Below are positions 49,316 to 61,999 of a stretch of DNA of 64,000 nucleotides, piece after piece. The notes under the pieces were generated by a model. The model searched no databases. It was not told where the DNA came from and saw nothing but the letters and a program-made list of their open reading frames with translations. The number at the start of each line of letters is the position of its first letter. Position 1 is the stretch's first letter. Origin of the DNA: Rhytidiadelphus loreus (Eukaryota > Streptophyta > Bryopsida > Hypnales > Hylocomiaceae); assembly GCA_947034895.1 (NCBI GenBank), contig OX344765.1, positions 39,871,001 through 39,935,000 of the forward strand. The letters are read 5' to 3'. The position numbers and the translations under genes are program-made.

Positions 49316-49319
49316 ATCA

Positions 49320-51130
49320 ACATGCCAAGCTCATGACTCCTCTAGAATAACAAGTGTGTTGCCCTGACTCATGACTCCTGAGAGCATGTGCCAAGGCTCT
49401 GATACACGCTAAATTTGGATGACAAATCCTCCATGCCCTTTAAAATATTCCCATGACGCTCAATCCTAGCGAGTCAAACAATGGCCCTTGAAAATCACTC
49501 GGAAAATCATTGTTCATCCTAAATTTAGTGCAGCTTTACTCTATATTTCACATTTGGTAAGCTTGTGATGGTAGAGGATGAAAAATTAATTGTAAACTTT
49601 TAGCGCATCAAATTTGATGCAATGCAAAATGCTCTAAAATTACAAAGACTCATCCCAATTCACAACCGAACTTACTCAACAGAATCTTGTCCCCACAGAA
49701 TGAATAGATGACTGATAACATACCGAATTTCATTACCCGTATCATTCATCCACCAAAAATCATTCATCCAATCCCCCAACGTCGGACTTTGGAATCCGAC
49801 CCTACAGCAATAGTAAAGTTAACAATCGTGATCTCTGGCTCAATAGTCAACACCTCAAGCAGGCAGACAACACACATTTTTGCAAAGCAAAATTCACACT
49901 GTCGTGCCGAAAATTGACACTTGCGCGATTGAAATTCGTGTCCACTTCGTCATCCGAAATTCCACTGAACCATAAAAATAAAAAAAGTGCAAATTAAAGG
50001 AAATTACAGAATTCAGCAGCACAATCAAAGTTTGCTAATTGTGCAACATCCTGGAAATTATCGAACTCGGGATCCCTCAAGATTGGGAAAATTGATGGCC
50101 AATTGCGCAATTTTTTGTCTGCTTGTTACGAAATCGCTTCTGAAATTTCCTACGGCAGTGCCATGGTTGCTGTTTTGGAATTGCAACTGCAATTTGCAAA
50201 CGGGGCGAGGTAGTGTGTGCGTCTAGCTGCAATAGAAGAAATGTGGCAGAATTAGCGCATTGTGGGGTTCAAGGTTTTTTCCATTATTAAGTTTTTAGAA
50301 CTTTTCTACGGCAGGCAGTGCCGTTGTTGCTACTTTGGAATTGCACAACTGTAATTTTGCAACAGGAAGGGTAACTATTGTGAGAGTGTCTGCATTAGCA
50401 GAAATGTGGCAGAATTAGCACATGGTAGGGTTCAAGATTAGCTTCCCCTGTTGTCAGACTTAAGAATACATGGAAGCTAGCGAAAGCCCTAAAGATTTTT
50501 CTCGCTGTCTCTTTCACAATTATTCATGTCCTCGGTGCCGTTCCTTGCACGCTCTGATCGAAGCTCATGTGTACAGTACAAAGGGGATGCTCTTCCTTGT
50601 CATTCTTGACGTGAATTGCTGCCCTGGAATGTCCGGAAGCAGAGGGTAAAGTAGGGGATACTCTTTCTGTCCATCTTTAAGCATTTAAACCGATCTGTAG
50701 GAGTGTGATTACATTACGAGATTCCTCAGTAAAGCTCAGTGGAGGGATCTCTTTGGGTACTTTGATCAATTTTTCTTCACCGTGTATGAATTTCTTATGC
50801 CAACATGCGAAATCAGATTGTAGCGAACGCCATTTTCAGTAGAAGATCAGTGGTGATAGACGTTTAACCAAGTCGTGCTTACCTTGAATGGCTGCTAATT
50901 GAAGGCCATCCAAGTGCTGATTAATTGGAAGAGATGAATTGTTGTGTTGATTGGAAGAGAGATGAATTACTGATTCAATAGGAGATGTTGCAGGATCCGG
51001 TTCGTAGGGGTTTAGTATCCTCTACCTTACAGATTGTATCCGCCAATGTTTCAGAACATCGAAGAAATTTAGAATGATGTAAGTTGATGTGCAAATCTTT
51101 ATTCAGAGATGAACTCAGCTACGACTGAGG
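49320..51130. other. Intergenic, with one local duplication
   Basis: No gene recognised. Composition becomes less AT-rich from about 50.0 kb. Contains a diverged tandem duplication at 50144-50436. Confidence 0.45.
50144..50436 (+). repeat. Diverged tandem duplication of about 135 bp
   Basis: Copies at about 50144-50274 and 50301-50436 share CTACGGCA, TTTGGAATTGCA, GCAGAAATGTGGCAGAATTAG and GGGTTCAAG in the same order. Confidence 0.6.
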
Positions 51131-51133
51131 TTG

Positions 51134-51356
51134 TTATTGAGACTTTCTTTTGGTTGTGGCACTGTGGCAGTTCACTTGTAGCTTGGAATACGAGGATTCT
51201 GTGAAGACGGTACAGTCAGTTCCACTGCAGTTGTTTGTTGAATGGAATTTATGACTGCAATGATTGCCAATATGCGGACCTTGAGTGCACGACATCGCCG
51301 TGCAGGCATCTGTACAGGGTAAGCCATCATCCATTCCCTGCAAAGACATCATTAAT
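51134..51356 (-). CDS. Possible last exon of a Cys-rich small protein
   Basis: A good 3' splice site (TGTCTTTGCAG) precedes GGAATGGATGATGG on the minus strand. The open frame then runs to a TAA at 51134-51136 and encodes a Cys-rich segment (GLPCTDACTAMSC, IGNHCSHKFH, NNCSGTDC, VNCHS) with seven Cys, ending in a basic KRKSQ tail. Upstream exons, if real, would have to lie in the few hundred bases before the arabinofuranosidase start or overlap it. The frame also continues upstream to a Met at 51448 without splicing. I do not recognise the family; a secreted Cys-rich peptide is one possibility. Confidence 0.35.
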
Positions 51357-51748
51357 AGGTAGAGGAGACTATTTGGAAAAAAACGTTCCAAACAGTCATT
51401 TTTGGATGATATGAATTGCAGTGGGGAGAGATTTTCGTTGGGGTTCAAGAACCAAGTCTGTTGGTTGAGATCAATTTCTTAATCAATATTTATGAATCAT
51501 TTATGCAATTTCAAAGTGTGTCTGTGTGTGTGGGAGTGACCACTATTGAAACGATAGTAGACAACGCCAATTCCATTCAAACATCAGTAGCTATAGACAG
51601 GATCAGGTCTCTTACAGTTTTGGTATCCTCAACCTTCAGTTTCGATTGCGAATATTATGATTCTGCAGTGTCTCATGGAGAGCCTTATGTGTTTGTCTTG
51701 GTGATTGTATGATTATTTCAGACATTTGTGTAGACCTAATAAACAGAC

Positions 51749-54700
51749 ATGATTTTTCACGTGCACGTGATGACCACCAGATTGCTATGTGTACTGGCTG
51801 TTGCGTTCAATTTCCCCGCCGTGGTGCCTGCACTTGCGCAAGCCACTCCGACCGTGACTCTCAAAGTGAACGCCTCAAATCCTGGAAGACAAATGCCATC
51901 TACTCTTTTTGGTCTTTTCTTCGAGGTATGAATCATCCAAAGTTGACTTCCTGAAGCTGTTTTTTCGATAGAAACTCTGCATTTTCGGCTCTCTGATTTA
52001 CTAGCGCACACTAAACTAGTGTTGCCTACTATTTCTGTGCGATTGGCAGGAGATTAACCATGCGGGAAGCGGAGGCCTTTGGGCCGAGCTTGTGCAGAAC
52101 CGAGGTCTCATCTCTTACTCCCTTGAACCTCATATAAAAATGAACCCTTTTTAACATCCAAATCTTTTTCGAATTTTTACATATTTTTTCTTATCACTTT
52201 GTACAAATTATATTATTTACCTCCATGTAGTGGAATTTGTCATAAACGAAGGTTGTTTCTTAAATAATGATTCAAGCAGTACTTTGGATTTTGCTTCAGA
52301 TGTCCAAGAGGCTATTTGGACAGAACATCACCTTCAAGCAACACTCTATTCATCATCTAGAACATGGAATTCGGGATGCTTAGGTTTCATAGTTAGTAGT
52401 GTAAACTTGCCTGTTTTTTCATGGTTGTTTATTTTCCATAGAACTGCCGTTTACAATAATAAATGTAGAAATCACATTAAAAATCACATTAAAAATTTCA
52501 TTAGTGTTTTTTTTTTGTTATCTGCTTGTTCAGGTTTTGAGGCAGGAGGGTCAAACACGCCCTCCATTTTCAACCCGTGGTATAAACTGGGCACCGATTC
52601 CCAAGTCACCCTTGGCACGGAACGCTCCTCCCCTTTCGACCGGAACCCGGTTGCCCTCAAAATACAAGTTTTATGCGACTCCAATGACGAAGCCAACGCC
52701 TGTCCCACTGGCGGCGTTGGTACTGCTAACCCTGGATTCTGGGGCATGGTTAGTCAACCAGGGTTACCTGTACTCAGTCACCTACAAATCATACTTATCA
52801 GCCTATTAATGAGAAAGAACATGTCAAGCCATTGAGGTTAAAATCCATCATTTGAGAGCATTAGGCTCCATTGAGGATATGATAATTTTAAGAGCATTAT
52901 TGGACGAACAATCATGCTTCGTTGTTGTATTTAATGAAGGAACGATGTTCAAATCTGTAATTTTCGGTTGATCTAAGGTAAAAGCTTGGAATGAGGAGAA
53001 GGTAGTTTCCTTTTGATTAGTCCATGAGACATGATTGTCATGGTTGCTATTTCACACTATTTGGTATTATGGTACGAAGAAAAAGTTCGAATTTTTAATC
53101 TCCATTGTTGCTATGGGGTCCATCTGCAGAACATTGTGACTGGCTCCACTTACCTCGTGGAACTCTGGGCGAAATCTGCAGCACATTTCAGTCTCAGAAT
53201 TTCTTTCACGTCTGCAAATGGAACTGTACTGGCTCAAGAGTATATCAGGTGAGAGCTTAGACATGACGTGTGTACGTAGGTGTTTTTGAAGCAATGAAAT
53301 CTAGGTTTCTGTGTTGCAAACAACAGGAGGATTCGTAAAATATGCGTTACCATTATTTGATCCACTTATTGCTCAATAACTTTAGGGTATAAAAAAAGAA
53401 ATCGCAGTCATTTTGCCCTCAAGATTGTTAGGTACTTGTATTCACTGTTAGTAGCACAATTCTCGTAGATTATCAGTTTTGCACGATGAGAAAAAATGTA
53501 CTGTGATGAGAAGAAGTATCTTGCTCGTGCAAATTTTGAATCTTGATACATTTATGAAATTTTTTAACACATGGGGATGGTCGTTGCGAATGAGTCTCTC
53601 CAAGTTTTTTCTTCTAATGTTTTTTGTGGGAGATTGACGTGAGTTAGGGTGCTGTGTTGGTGGTAGTGTGAAAGGGAGTGCACATTGGAGCAAGTATTCA
53701 GTTGTGTTGACAGCAAAATCAACCGATCGCAACGCAAGGTTGTCATTAACTAGTGGCACAAGGGGCGTCTTCTGGGTGGACCAAGTTTCCGCAATGCCTA
53801 CCGACACTTTCAAGGTGAGAATTCAAGTGGAGTTCAAGGTATCTTCTGCTCCATGGGAGAATGGGAGACAATTTGGTAAAAACGATTTGAAATCTCGACA
53901 AGAGGGTTAGTACTTTCACCGTTTCAATCATGCCCAATCAAGGGTTCAAAAAAGAGAGTTGCCACCTCTACAAAAATGGAATGGAGGTTATGGAAACAAA
54001 TGATAGCATCATGAAATAATTACGAATTTCGACAACCCGTGTTTCTTCCTCTTGTTTCCCGAGGTTTTTGATGTTCTGGTTTTGGTTGAGTGTGCAGGGA
54101 CATGGATTCCGGAAGGAGCTTGCAGAGATGATCTCTGATTTGAAACCCGGTTTCTTTCGGTTTCCTGGTTAGGCATCATTCTCAAACTCGAATACATGTG
54201 TGAATTTTCATGACTCTCTTTAGCAGGAGCTAGGATGCGCACCCTTCCCATTGCTTCAATGGAATCCAAAGCATTATGTTAATAAGAATAAAAATAGAAT
54301 TGAAATAGGTACAAGATTACAAGTAGCGATTGTTGAGTTGTAAGAGGATGATCCATCGTTGGCTACGGTATGTGCACCCAAAACCGTCCTTTGAAATGAA
54401 AGCATGCTGTACAAATTAAGGTGGAAATTGTGGATGCACAAACCTTGTCATCAATCTTGTGCATAAACCTTCGCACTCATAATGCCGAGTCAAATGTTCA
54501 AAGCATTGGTTATTCAAGACTGGTTACTCAAGGCATTGGTCATTATTCCAGATAGGACTTTAATTCTTCATTCTAAACCCTTGAATCAACCAAAATATCA
54601 ACAAATCTGAGTTGTCTCGATTGCGCGGAGCACCTCAAGGCATTACTTCTGATAATGTTCTCAAGACTCTCAACTCCGCAGCGTTATGTAATCCATAATC

Positions 54701-57700
54701 GCGATTCTAGTTTTCTCAAATGGTGCTTTTGATTCCAAGGTCCTTGGACGACTGAAGTCTGAAGAATGTGGTGGTTGTGTCTGAGGTATGTCACTACTCT
54801 TTTTAGGCTTCAATTCTTGCTTTAATGCGCAGGTGGGTGCTACGTGGAGGGAGTCCAATTGTCCAATGCATTCCGGTGGCGTGATTCCGTAGGGGCTTAT
54901 GAAAATCGGCCGGGACATTACGGAGATGTGTGGAATTACTGGTCTGATGATGGCTTTGGGTACTTTGAGGGCCTCCAGGTCAGTCTGCTCATATCGTGCA
55001 TGAAAAATTTTCGTACACAATTTTTCTTCTTTCATTCCTGATTTTGAGTCACTCCTGTGATATTCGAAGCCTCAAAATTCTTGTCAAGTATATACTACCC
55101 CTCCTATTGATAGTTTTTCTAGTTTCATTGGAGCCAATTTCCTCATATTGCACAAGGCAATCATCTTCCACTTTCATTGTTGACAGTCACCCTCTCGATT
55201 CAACTACTTGTTCGAGGTTCCGGCAATGTCCCTCGCAACCCCATCAAACACTACTTTTTGTGTGTGACATTTTCTCTCACTTCTCCTAATCAAAACATTC
55301 AACTTTGTGGACTGGCATCGTTGCAGCTGGCCGAGGATCTGGGAGCAGCACCCATATGGGTCTTCAACAACGGTACGGAACCTCACTTTCAATTCCCATA
55401 ACATTCATGTTTGATCACTTCAGAGCTCTTGAATGTGTATGTGAGTCAATTAAACATGACAATTGACGACACAACTGATCACGAACGAAGCATGTTGTTG
55501 TTTTCATTTCAAAAGTAGTATGTTCAAAAATTCTTTCAGTGACAGAGATCATTCATTCCCTTTCCATGAAAAATGGAAATTCCAGGCATCAGTCACGATC
55601 AATCGGTTCCAACAGAGTTGATCGGTCCGTTTGTTCAGGTACTTTATCAAGGTTCTTTACGACTTCATTAAATTATTATCATATCATACACCTCGTATTC
55701 AAATGGCAAAATTTCAGTCACCGTGGCTTGAAACCTCGGATATACAATACCATTCCTAGTTTTTCAAGCTCTTGGCACTTGAATGTCACTTGAATGTCAC
55801 TTGAATTTGGGGTTATGTAACACACCATTTCATTGATTGTGACCACCTGATTTCACAGCAGTTTTAGAATATCCAATTGAAAGCAGCTGTGGATTTAGCC
55901 ACAATTGTCTTTTCCAATGATTTGATCGAGCAGGATGTATTGGATGGCATTGAGTTTGCAAGAGGACCTGTGAACTCAACATGGGGAGCAGTGCGAGCTT
56001 CAATGGGACATCCTGCACCTTTTAAACTTCAGTATGTGGCAATTGGTAATGAAGACTGCTACAAACCTTATTACAAAGGTAAAGAGCTTCTTTGTTTCTT
56101 TTCAAATGAACGGCATCCAGTTTCATAACATCCTTTTGTTGAAAGCCATCAAATTTTTTATAAAGAACCAGCGCTTGAATTCCTGGCTGGGGGAATTGTA
56201 TGTATAAGGTAGTCTGCTCTTAAAGTGACCATTTAAGCTTATCTAACTCATCATAGATAGTAATAGATATTTCAAGCAACATGTCATCCATTCCTAGATA
56301 GGGGTCACATTTAGAACATGGGCGCTTTTAGAGCAGACTACCATAACACTAAAAAGCAAAATAGCGATGGACGAAAGGATGTTATGCAATTGTGATGGTT
56401 TTTCAAACTTAAGTGAAAAGGTAAATTGGAGGAGATGCATTACTCAATTAGCCCCTTCTCAATGAGTGCCCCTTCTAAAATTAGTTCCATATGGCAAGGC
56501 CATCAAAAAAAATCTTGGAAGAAAATATCAATTTGGGCTTAGATAATGAAATATTTCATAAGAAGTGTATTCAACTTGGAATTAGGGGCAACTTATATTC
56601 CTAGATTTGTAATGAAAAATACCACCCAAACAATAAAAATCAAAGTCAAAGTTACAACAATTTACCCAAAGCTCTAAAACTTGCTTTTAGATTTTAGGCC
56701 AGGGTTAACTCTAGAATGCCGTATTGGTCACAATGAAAATCATCCTTTTGGTAATGTGTAAATCATTTGCTTAAAAAACCCAAGACCACTAATTGGAGGT
56801 CAACTAGTGCGCAAGACCTCCTTTTTTCGCACATAATTTCAAAGATGAACATTTGTACTTCTATCTTACATAGAAGGGTTCTTTGTCATCCATCAAGCAC
56901 ATTTAGGTTGTGTCATTGTTATAGGGTTAATTAACATGCTTATGGTCAAACAGAAAATTATATGGAATTTTACAAGGCTATCAAGCTCATGTATCCCGAC
57001 ATTCAAATGATTTCCAATTGTGATGGCTCACGTGTACTCCTCGACCACCCGGCAGACTTGTATGACTTCCATGTAAGCCCCTAGAATAGGTTTCTAGCCA
57101 AAATTAATCAGTTTGGATTAATTTCCTTGTCTTGATTCTAAGCTAGTATAGTTGGACTTTATTTATTGGCTTATCATTTGCAAGTTTTTGTATTATCCAG
57201 ATCTACACAAGTGCCAACAATCTTTTTGCAATGCGCCACGAGTTTGATAGCACCTTGAGGAGTGGGCCCAAGGTATGTTTGTCTAATTCTATCTAATGAA
57301 AGTCTCTCAAATTGATCAAATTGGGAGTTGCCTAAATACCCTTCATCCTTGAAAGACACGCCCCCATGACCACTTGAAGTAGTTACCAAAATGCTCCTAT
57401 TATTGGCCCAATAGGTGCATTTTTTCTTTCTACAGTGAACAATGAAGTCACCCATTGGACACTTTTGATCCTCACCGTCCTTTGAGGTTTCAAAAAAAGA
57501 ATTTCAATACTTTTTACACAATCTTGTGCTCATTTCAAATAGTACTAGAAGTTTTAGGAACTATAGAAAGAATTTTTGATGAGATTTTTAGTGAACTCAA
57601 GAAAAAAGCCCCCCAAGTGGTTTTGTAATTTTACAACACTAAAGGAGATTCATGCTAGAGGAGATTCATGCTAGAGGAGATTCTTCATTCATGAAGAATC

Positions 57701-60700
57701 AAACATCATGATAAATGATAGTGGGTTGACAGGCATTTGTAAGCGAGTATGCGGTTACGGGAACGGATTCGGGTCATGGTAGTTTGTTCGCATCATTAGC
57801 AGAAGCTGCATTCCTTATTGGAATTGAACTCAATAGGTAATGACCCTTTCTCTTTCTATTAAGTGAGGGGCAAAGGTATTGGTTGAATCAACAAATGGAA
57901 ATTTTGAGAAAATAAAGTTACCATGTTAATTATCTAGAGATTTTTTGCCCTCAAGTTGGATACATTTGTATCTAGGGGATATTGATCTTAACCTTGTGAT
58001 ATTTTGGTCCCGTGATCATCATGGGATTATTTCATCCCTTTGATGGCTCAAATATTCAATCTTAACGTGATTGTACACTTTTGGCTTACCCTTTAATTAC
58101 TGACACCATAATTGTGGGATGAAAGCAGTGATGTGGTGAAAATGGCAAGCTACGCCCCCCTCTTTGTAAATAGCAATGATAGAAGGTATCTCCTCACAAG
58201 GTCTTATTGGAATATTTATACATAAAAAGTTTATTAATCCTAAAGGACCAAAGATACATGGTTTAAAGTCAGCAATTTGATTGAACATATTGTGAAAAAT
58301 ATAATTTACATAAGATCAAAATTTAATATCAAAGCAATCAATGAAGATTATTGCATCATTTGCATGTATTGGTCAAAAGAAAAAGGAAAAGAAGAAAAAA
58401 ATAAAAGTTCTCCATTTGATCTATTCAACATTGCCAAACAATCATCTATGGTTTATTCTTACAATGGAATGAATTGTTCATTTGTTTCAAATAAATTTAA
58501 AATAAAACAAAGATTGCTATATAAATATCATTAAACCCAATTTGGACCTCTAACTTTTTCCTTTTACAACATTGTCAAGTAAATTTCTTACTATTTTAGT
58601 GTTAGTGGTTATTTTAATGAAAATCTCTCCCAAAAAAATATTCAAAGGGAGTATTCCACCCTCTAGGATGGAGTCAAAGAAGCTTGAAAGTAAAAATCTT
58701 TTACTAGAAGAAAATTTTGTTGGTCTCAACAAAACCAATCTAATGTTTTTCTTGCTCTTTGTTGTTTCTAGTGCAAAATTCAGCATTGAAAAATGTAGAA
58801 TTTTGCATTGGAAACAACAAATCACAGAAAAACATTAGATTAGTTTTGTTGAGACCAACAAAATTTTCTTCTAGTGTTTATATTGTAGCTTCAAGTCCAT
58901 TTTTGTTGCAACCCTATTTCATAAAAATGAATTGTGAACTTATTTGTATCTTTCAATTCTAATAATATTGAACTTATTTGGATGAAAATAGATGGAACCC
59001 TGATGCAATAGTATTCAACTCGTGGCAACAATTTGGGACACCTAGCTATTGGATGCAACGTTTTTTTAAAAGCTCCAATGGTGCCCATTTGGTCCCTTCC
59101 ACCGTGCAAGCTGACTCGGCCACAAGCCTTGCGTCTCTTATTACATCAGTTGTTCGGGCATATAATGCCTCAAGACGTATGGATTCATTGATTGTCAAGG
59201 TGCACTCTCCATCCCACACTATGAAGTTTTTTCACATTGAATGATGCGAAAACATGTGAGGGGCTTAAATCAATCTTTCCTACAAAAAAAAAAATTTGAA
59301 AATAAAGCCATTATATCTATCAATAAACGAACTTTAGATGAATTTGAGAAAAAATGATATCACTCACAAGTATATCCATGAGAACAAGGGAGGTGTATTT
59401 TTCATCTTACGTAACTTAATCCTATAACGTCATTGCAGATACTAAGTGTCTACATGGATGATTGACTTTGAATGTAAGATAGAAGTGTAGATGTTCATTT
59501 TTGGAATTTTGTGTGAAAAGGGGAGGTCTTGCACAATAGTTTGACCTCCAATGAATGCGCTTGGGTTGTTTTTTTAACAAATGATTCACACGGTCACTAA
59601 AAAGGATGATTTCCTTAGTAACCAACCCAACGTTCTAGGATTAATGTAGCGATTAATGAGACTTTATTCATCTTTAAAAGGTCAAATTTTATTTCATAAT
59701 TTAGGCTTCAAGTTTTGCTGTAAATGTAGAGCCTTTTTATCCTTACTTTACTCTTCAATTTAGATTTTGATGAAACCACTTTTACTTTCAAAAAAGCATA
59801 AAGCACTTTTTACTCCTAAAAGACAAAAAGTATCATGGAACTCTTTGCAGGCTCAGGGAGGTTTATACAAAATCATATTTTAATGGATGAAAGTGAATTT
59901 CTTTCCCCCAAAATGTACACTTGTATTAACTTTATAAATGTGTGTATATATATATCAAATGATTTTACCCAAATTAACTTTGAACATTTATATCTTGCAA
60001 TCTATGAAGCCAATCAATTTGGTATGTTTTTTTTGCACATTCTCATAGTATAGAGAAATAATTTGTGGTTGAAAATGAAAAAAAATTGAAAAAAAAAATC
60101 CAATTTTCACTTAATGCTCTAGAAATGACAGTTCTAGGAAATTTTAGAACTGTAGTTCTTACTAATTCTAATGTAAATTCATGAGATTTTTAAAATTAAA
60201 TTTTCTTTAGTACTTGAATTAGAGAATTAAATCTTTTTGTTGAACATTGGTATTTTGATTCTTCCAAAACATGAGTTCTCCAAAAACAATTGAAATCTTG
60301 CTCATGTAGTTATTTTTTCTTGGACCCCCTCTATGATTGTGCTAGGTGATTTGGGGTATACTAGACACCTCCATTATCTTTGAAAATTTGCCTACAAGTA
60401 ACTAACCTAACCACCTACCCAATGGTTCCAAATTCCCAAAGGTGAATCATACCTCCTTCTCTACAAAGTTGAGTCAAACTATGCTGACCCTCTCGGGCAA
60501 GATCCAAAATTTCTTTTCTTCTAACTTCAAAGGCTACAATCTCACAATCTAGTTGGTCAAACAGGCCTGAAATTTTTTCCTCAAATTCTCATAGTAGTCT
60601 AATACAAATTTGTACAATTGAGAGTTTTAGAAAATGTTTTTTTATATTTCTATTATGCAGGCGGTGAACTTCGGCAGCAGTGCCTTGAACCTGAGCTTGG

Positions 60701-61998
60701 TCGTTTCTGGGATACCAGCAAGCAATGTTGTGGTTGCGGAGTCTTACATCACCGTCATGACTTCTGGAGCGTTGATGGATGAAAACTCCTTCACAAGTCC
60801 ACTGAAGGTAAGCTTGTCATCCATGTGCACTGAATTAAAGAGGATGATAAACAATTGAAAAAAAAGTTATCTTAGTTAACCCCCTCTTAGAGCAAGATGC
60901 ACAAATTGAACCTCAGTTTCTTAAAGCAGTTTTGATTAAGGTGAAAACACCCAAAATTGTCAGAAGCAAATTTTACATTGTTGGAGGCACCTCTTTCCTT
61001 GTTGAAAAAACAACGTTTTTGTAGTATTAGCAATTGAAAATCATGGATCTTCCAAAAAGAAATAATTGGAGTATAATTCTAGGGTGAGACATTTAATTGT
61101 TATGAATTTTCAAAGTGGAACTCCCTAGGCCATTGAAAACGTCACATAGCTTGGTCGTAATACCCAAATTTAGGAAATCAACAATTAACCAATTGCAATT
61201 AAGTATGGGAATGGTTTAATTGTACTTTTAGGGGACACTTTCAATAGAAGTCTACTTGTCTGAAATGGGTGTATTAATAGATGTTTTTGGGTGTTTTTCA
61301 CCTAAGGTCTTCTACTCTTTGTTTGATTTTATTCATATTACAATCAATACATGCATGTTCTCCATTGATTCTTTGTGATATTAAATTTGAGTAAATCTAA
61401 TACATATTTTTCATAATATTACCAAACAAATTACTCATTTCCAAACCACATATCTTTGGTCTTTCGGAGAATACGTGAATTTTGATCCTCCAGTATCAAC
61501 ATTCATGATACTTTTGGGGTTTCACTAGCTAATTTCCTTTAATTCCCATACTGAACTAGTTTTTCAAGTGTTGAGTACGTTTTTTCCTCTATTTGTTACT
61601 CTCAATAGAAATTTTGTAGATTTTTCACTATCTTTTTTCCTGATGTTTTCAAATTGCAAGTGATTTTCTTTCCAATTCCATTGGCTAACAATGAACTAAC
61701 ACCAATGATTCTCCCCAACATTGTCCATGATACATTTTTTGAATGCACATAGGGTAGTACATATTTTTTTTTTTTCCTTTTCCTTTTCTTTCTGCGTTTT
61801 CTTTCGTAATAGTGGATGTTTTGGGTTGAACAGGTGAGTCCCCAAGTGAGCAAGGCTACAAATGCAGCACCCAACATGGAGCTTCATGTTCCTGCCTACT
61901 CCATTGTTGCCCTAGAATTAGGGTTAATGCGTGCCAATAGAGCACCTGAAATTGTGCAAGTGATCGATGCTGCTAGTAGTACATCAATTTCGTTATAA
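51749..61998 (+). CDS. ASD1: Alpha-L-arabinofuranosidase, GH51, 17 exons
   Basis: Releases terminal arabinofuranosyl residues from arabinoxylan, arabinan and arabinogalactan in the cell wall. Exons: 51749-51925, 52050-52104, 52534-52748, 53130-53248, 53667-53814, 54098-54167, 54833-54978, 55327-55372, 55586-55638, 55934-56078, 56954-57072, 57201-57272, 57733-57836, 58129-58185, 58992-59199, 60661-60807 and 61834-61998. All phases agree; 681 residues, nearly the length of Arabidopsis ASD1. Signal peptide about 1-30, then a carbohydrate-binding-like N-terminal part, the TIM barrel and a C-terminal beta sandwich. Acid/base E383 is in AIGNED and nucleophile E460 in FVSEYAVTG; RFPGGCYVEG, GHYGDVWNYW and WNPDAIVFNS are family hallmarks. 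Product is expected in the apoplast. Intron 2 begins with the less usual donor GTCTCA. A second Met, seven residues in, is an alternative start. Confidence 0.95.
56218..56342. mobile_element. Miniature element in arabinofuranosidase intron 10
   Basis: GGTAGTCTGCTCTTAAAG (56218 on) pairs with CTTTTAGAGCAGACTACC (ending 56342) with one mismatch. About 125 bp in all, non-coding. Confidence 0.6.
56795..56900 (-). repeat. Dispersed repeat, inverted copy 3
   Basis: Carries GGAGGTCAACTAGTGCGCAAGACCTCC and ACTTCTATCTTACAT, complementary to phrases of the 59450-59650 copy. Located in intron 10 of the arabinofuranosidase gene. Confidence 0.45.
58704..58874. mobile_element. 171-bp long hairpin in arabinofuranosidase intron 14
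   Basis: The two arms of about 75 nt are almost perfect reverse complements. CTAGAAGAAAATTTTGTTGG starts the left arm at 58704 and its exact complement ends the right arm at 58874, with only scattered differences toward the loop (about 58780-58795). It lies within a transcribed intron, so the pre-mRNA would form a long double-stranded stem. Probably a recently inserted MITE. Confidence 0.7.
59440..59650 (+). repeat. Dispersed repeat, copy 2
   Basis: Same order of phrases as at 15200-15430 (AAGATAGAAGTG, GTGAAAAGGGGAGG, TTTGACCTCCAATGAATGC). Within intron 15 of the arabinofuranosidase gene. Confidence 0.5.
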
Positions 61999-61999
61999 G

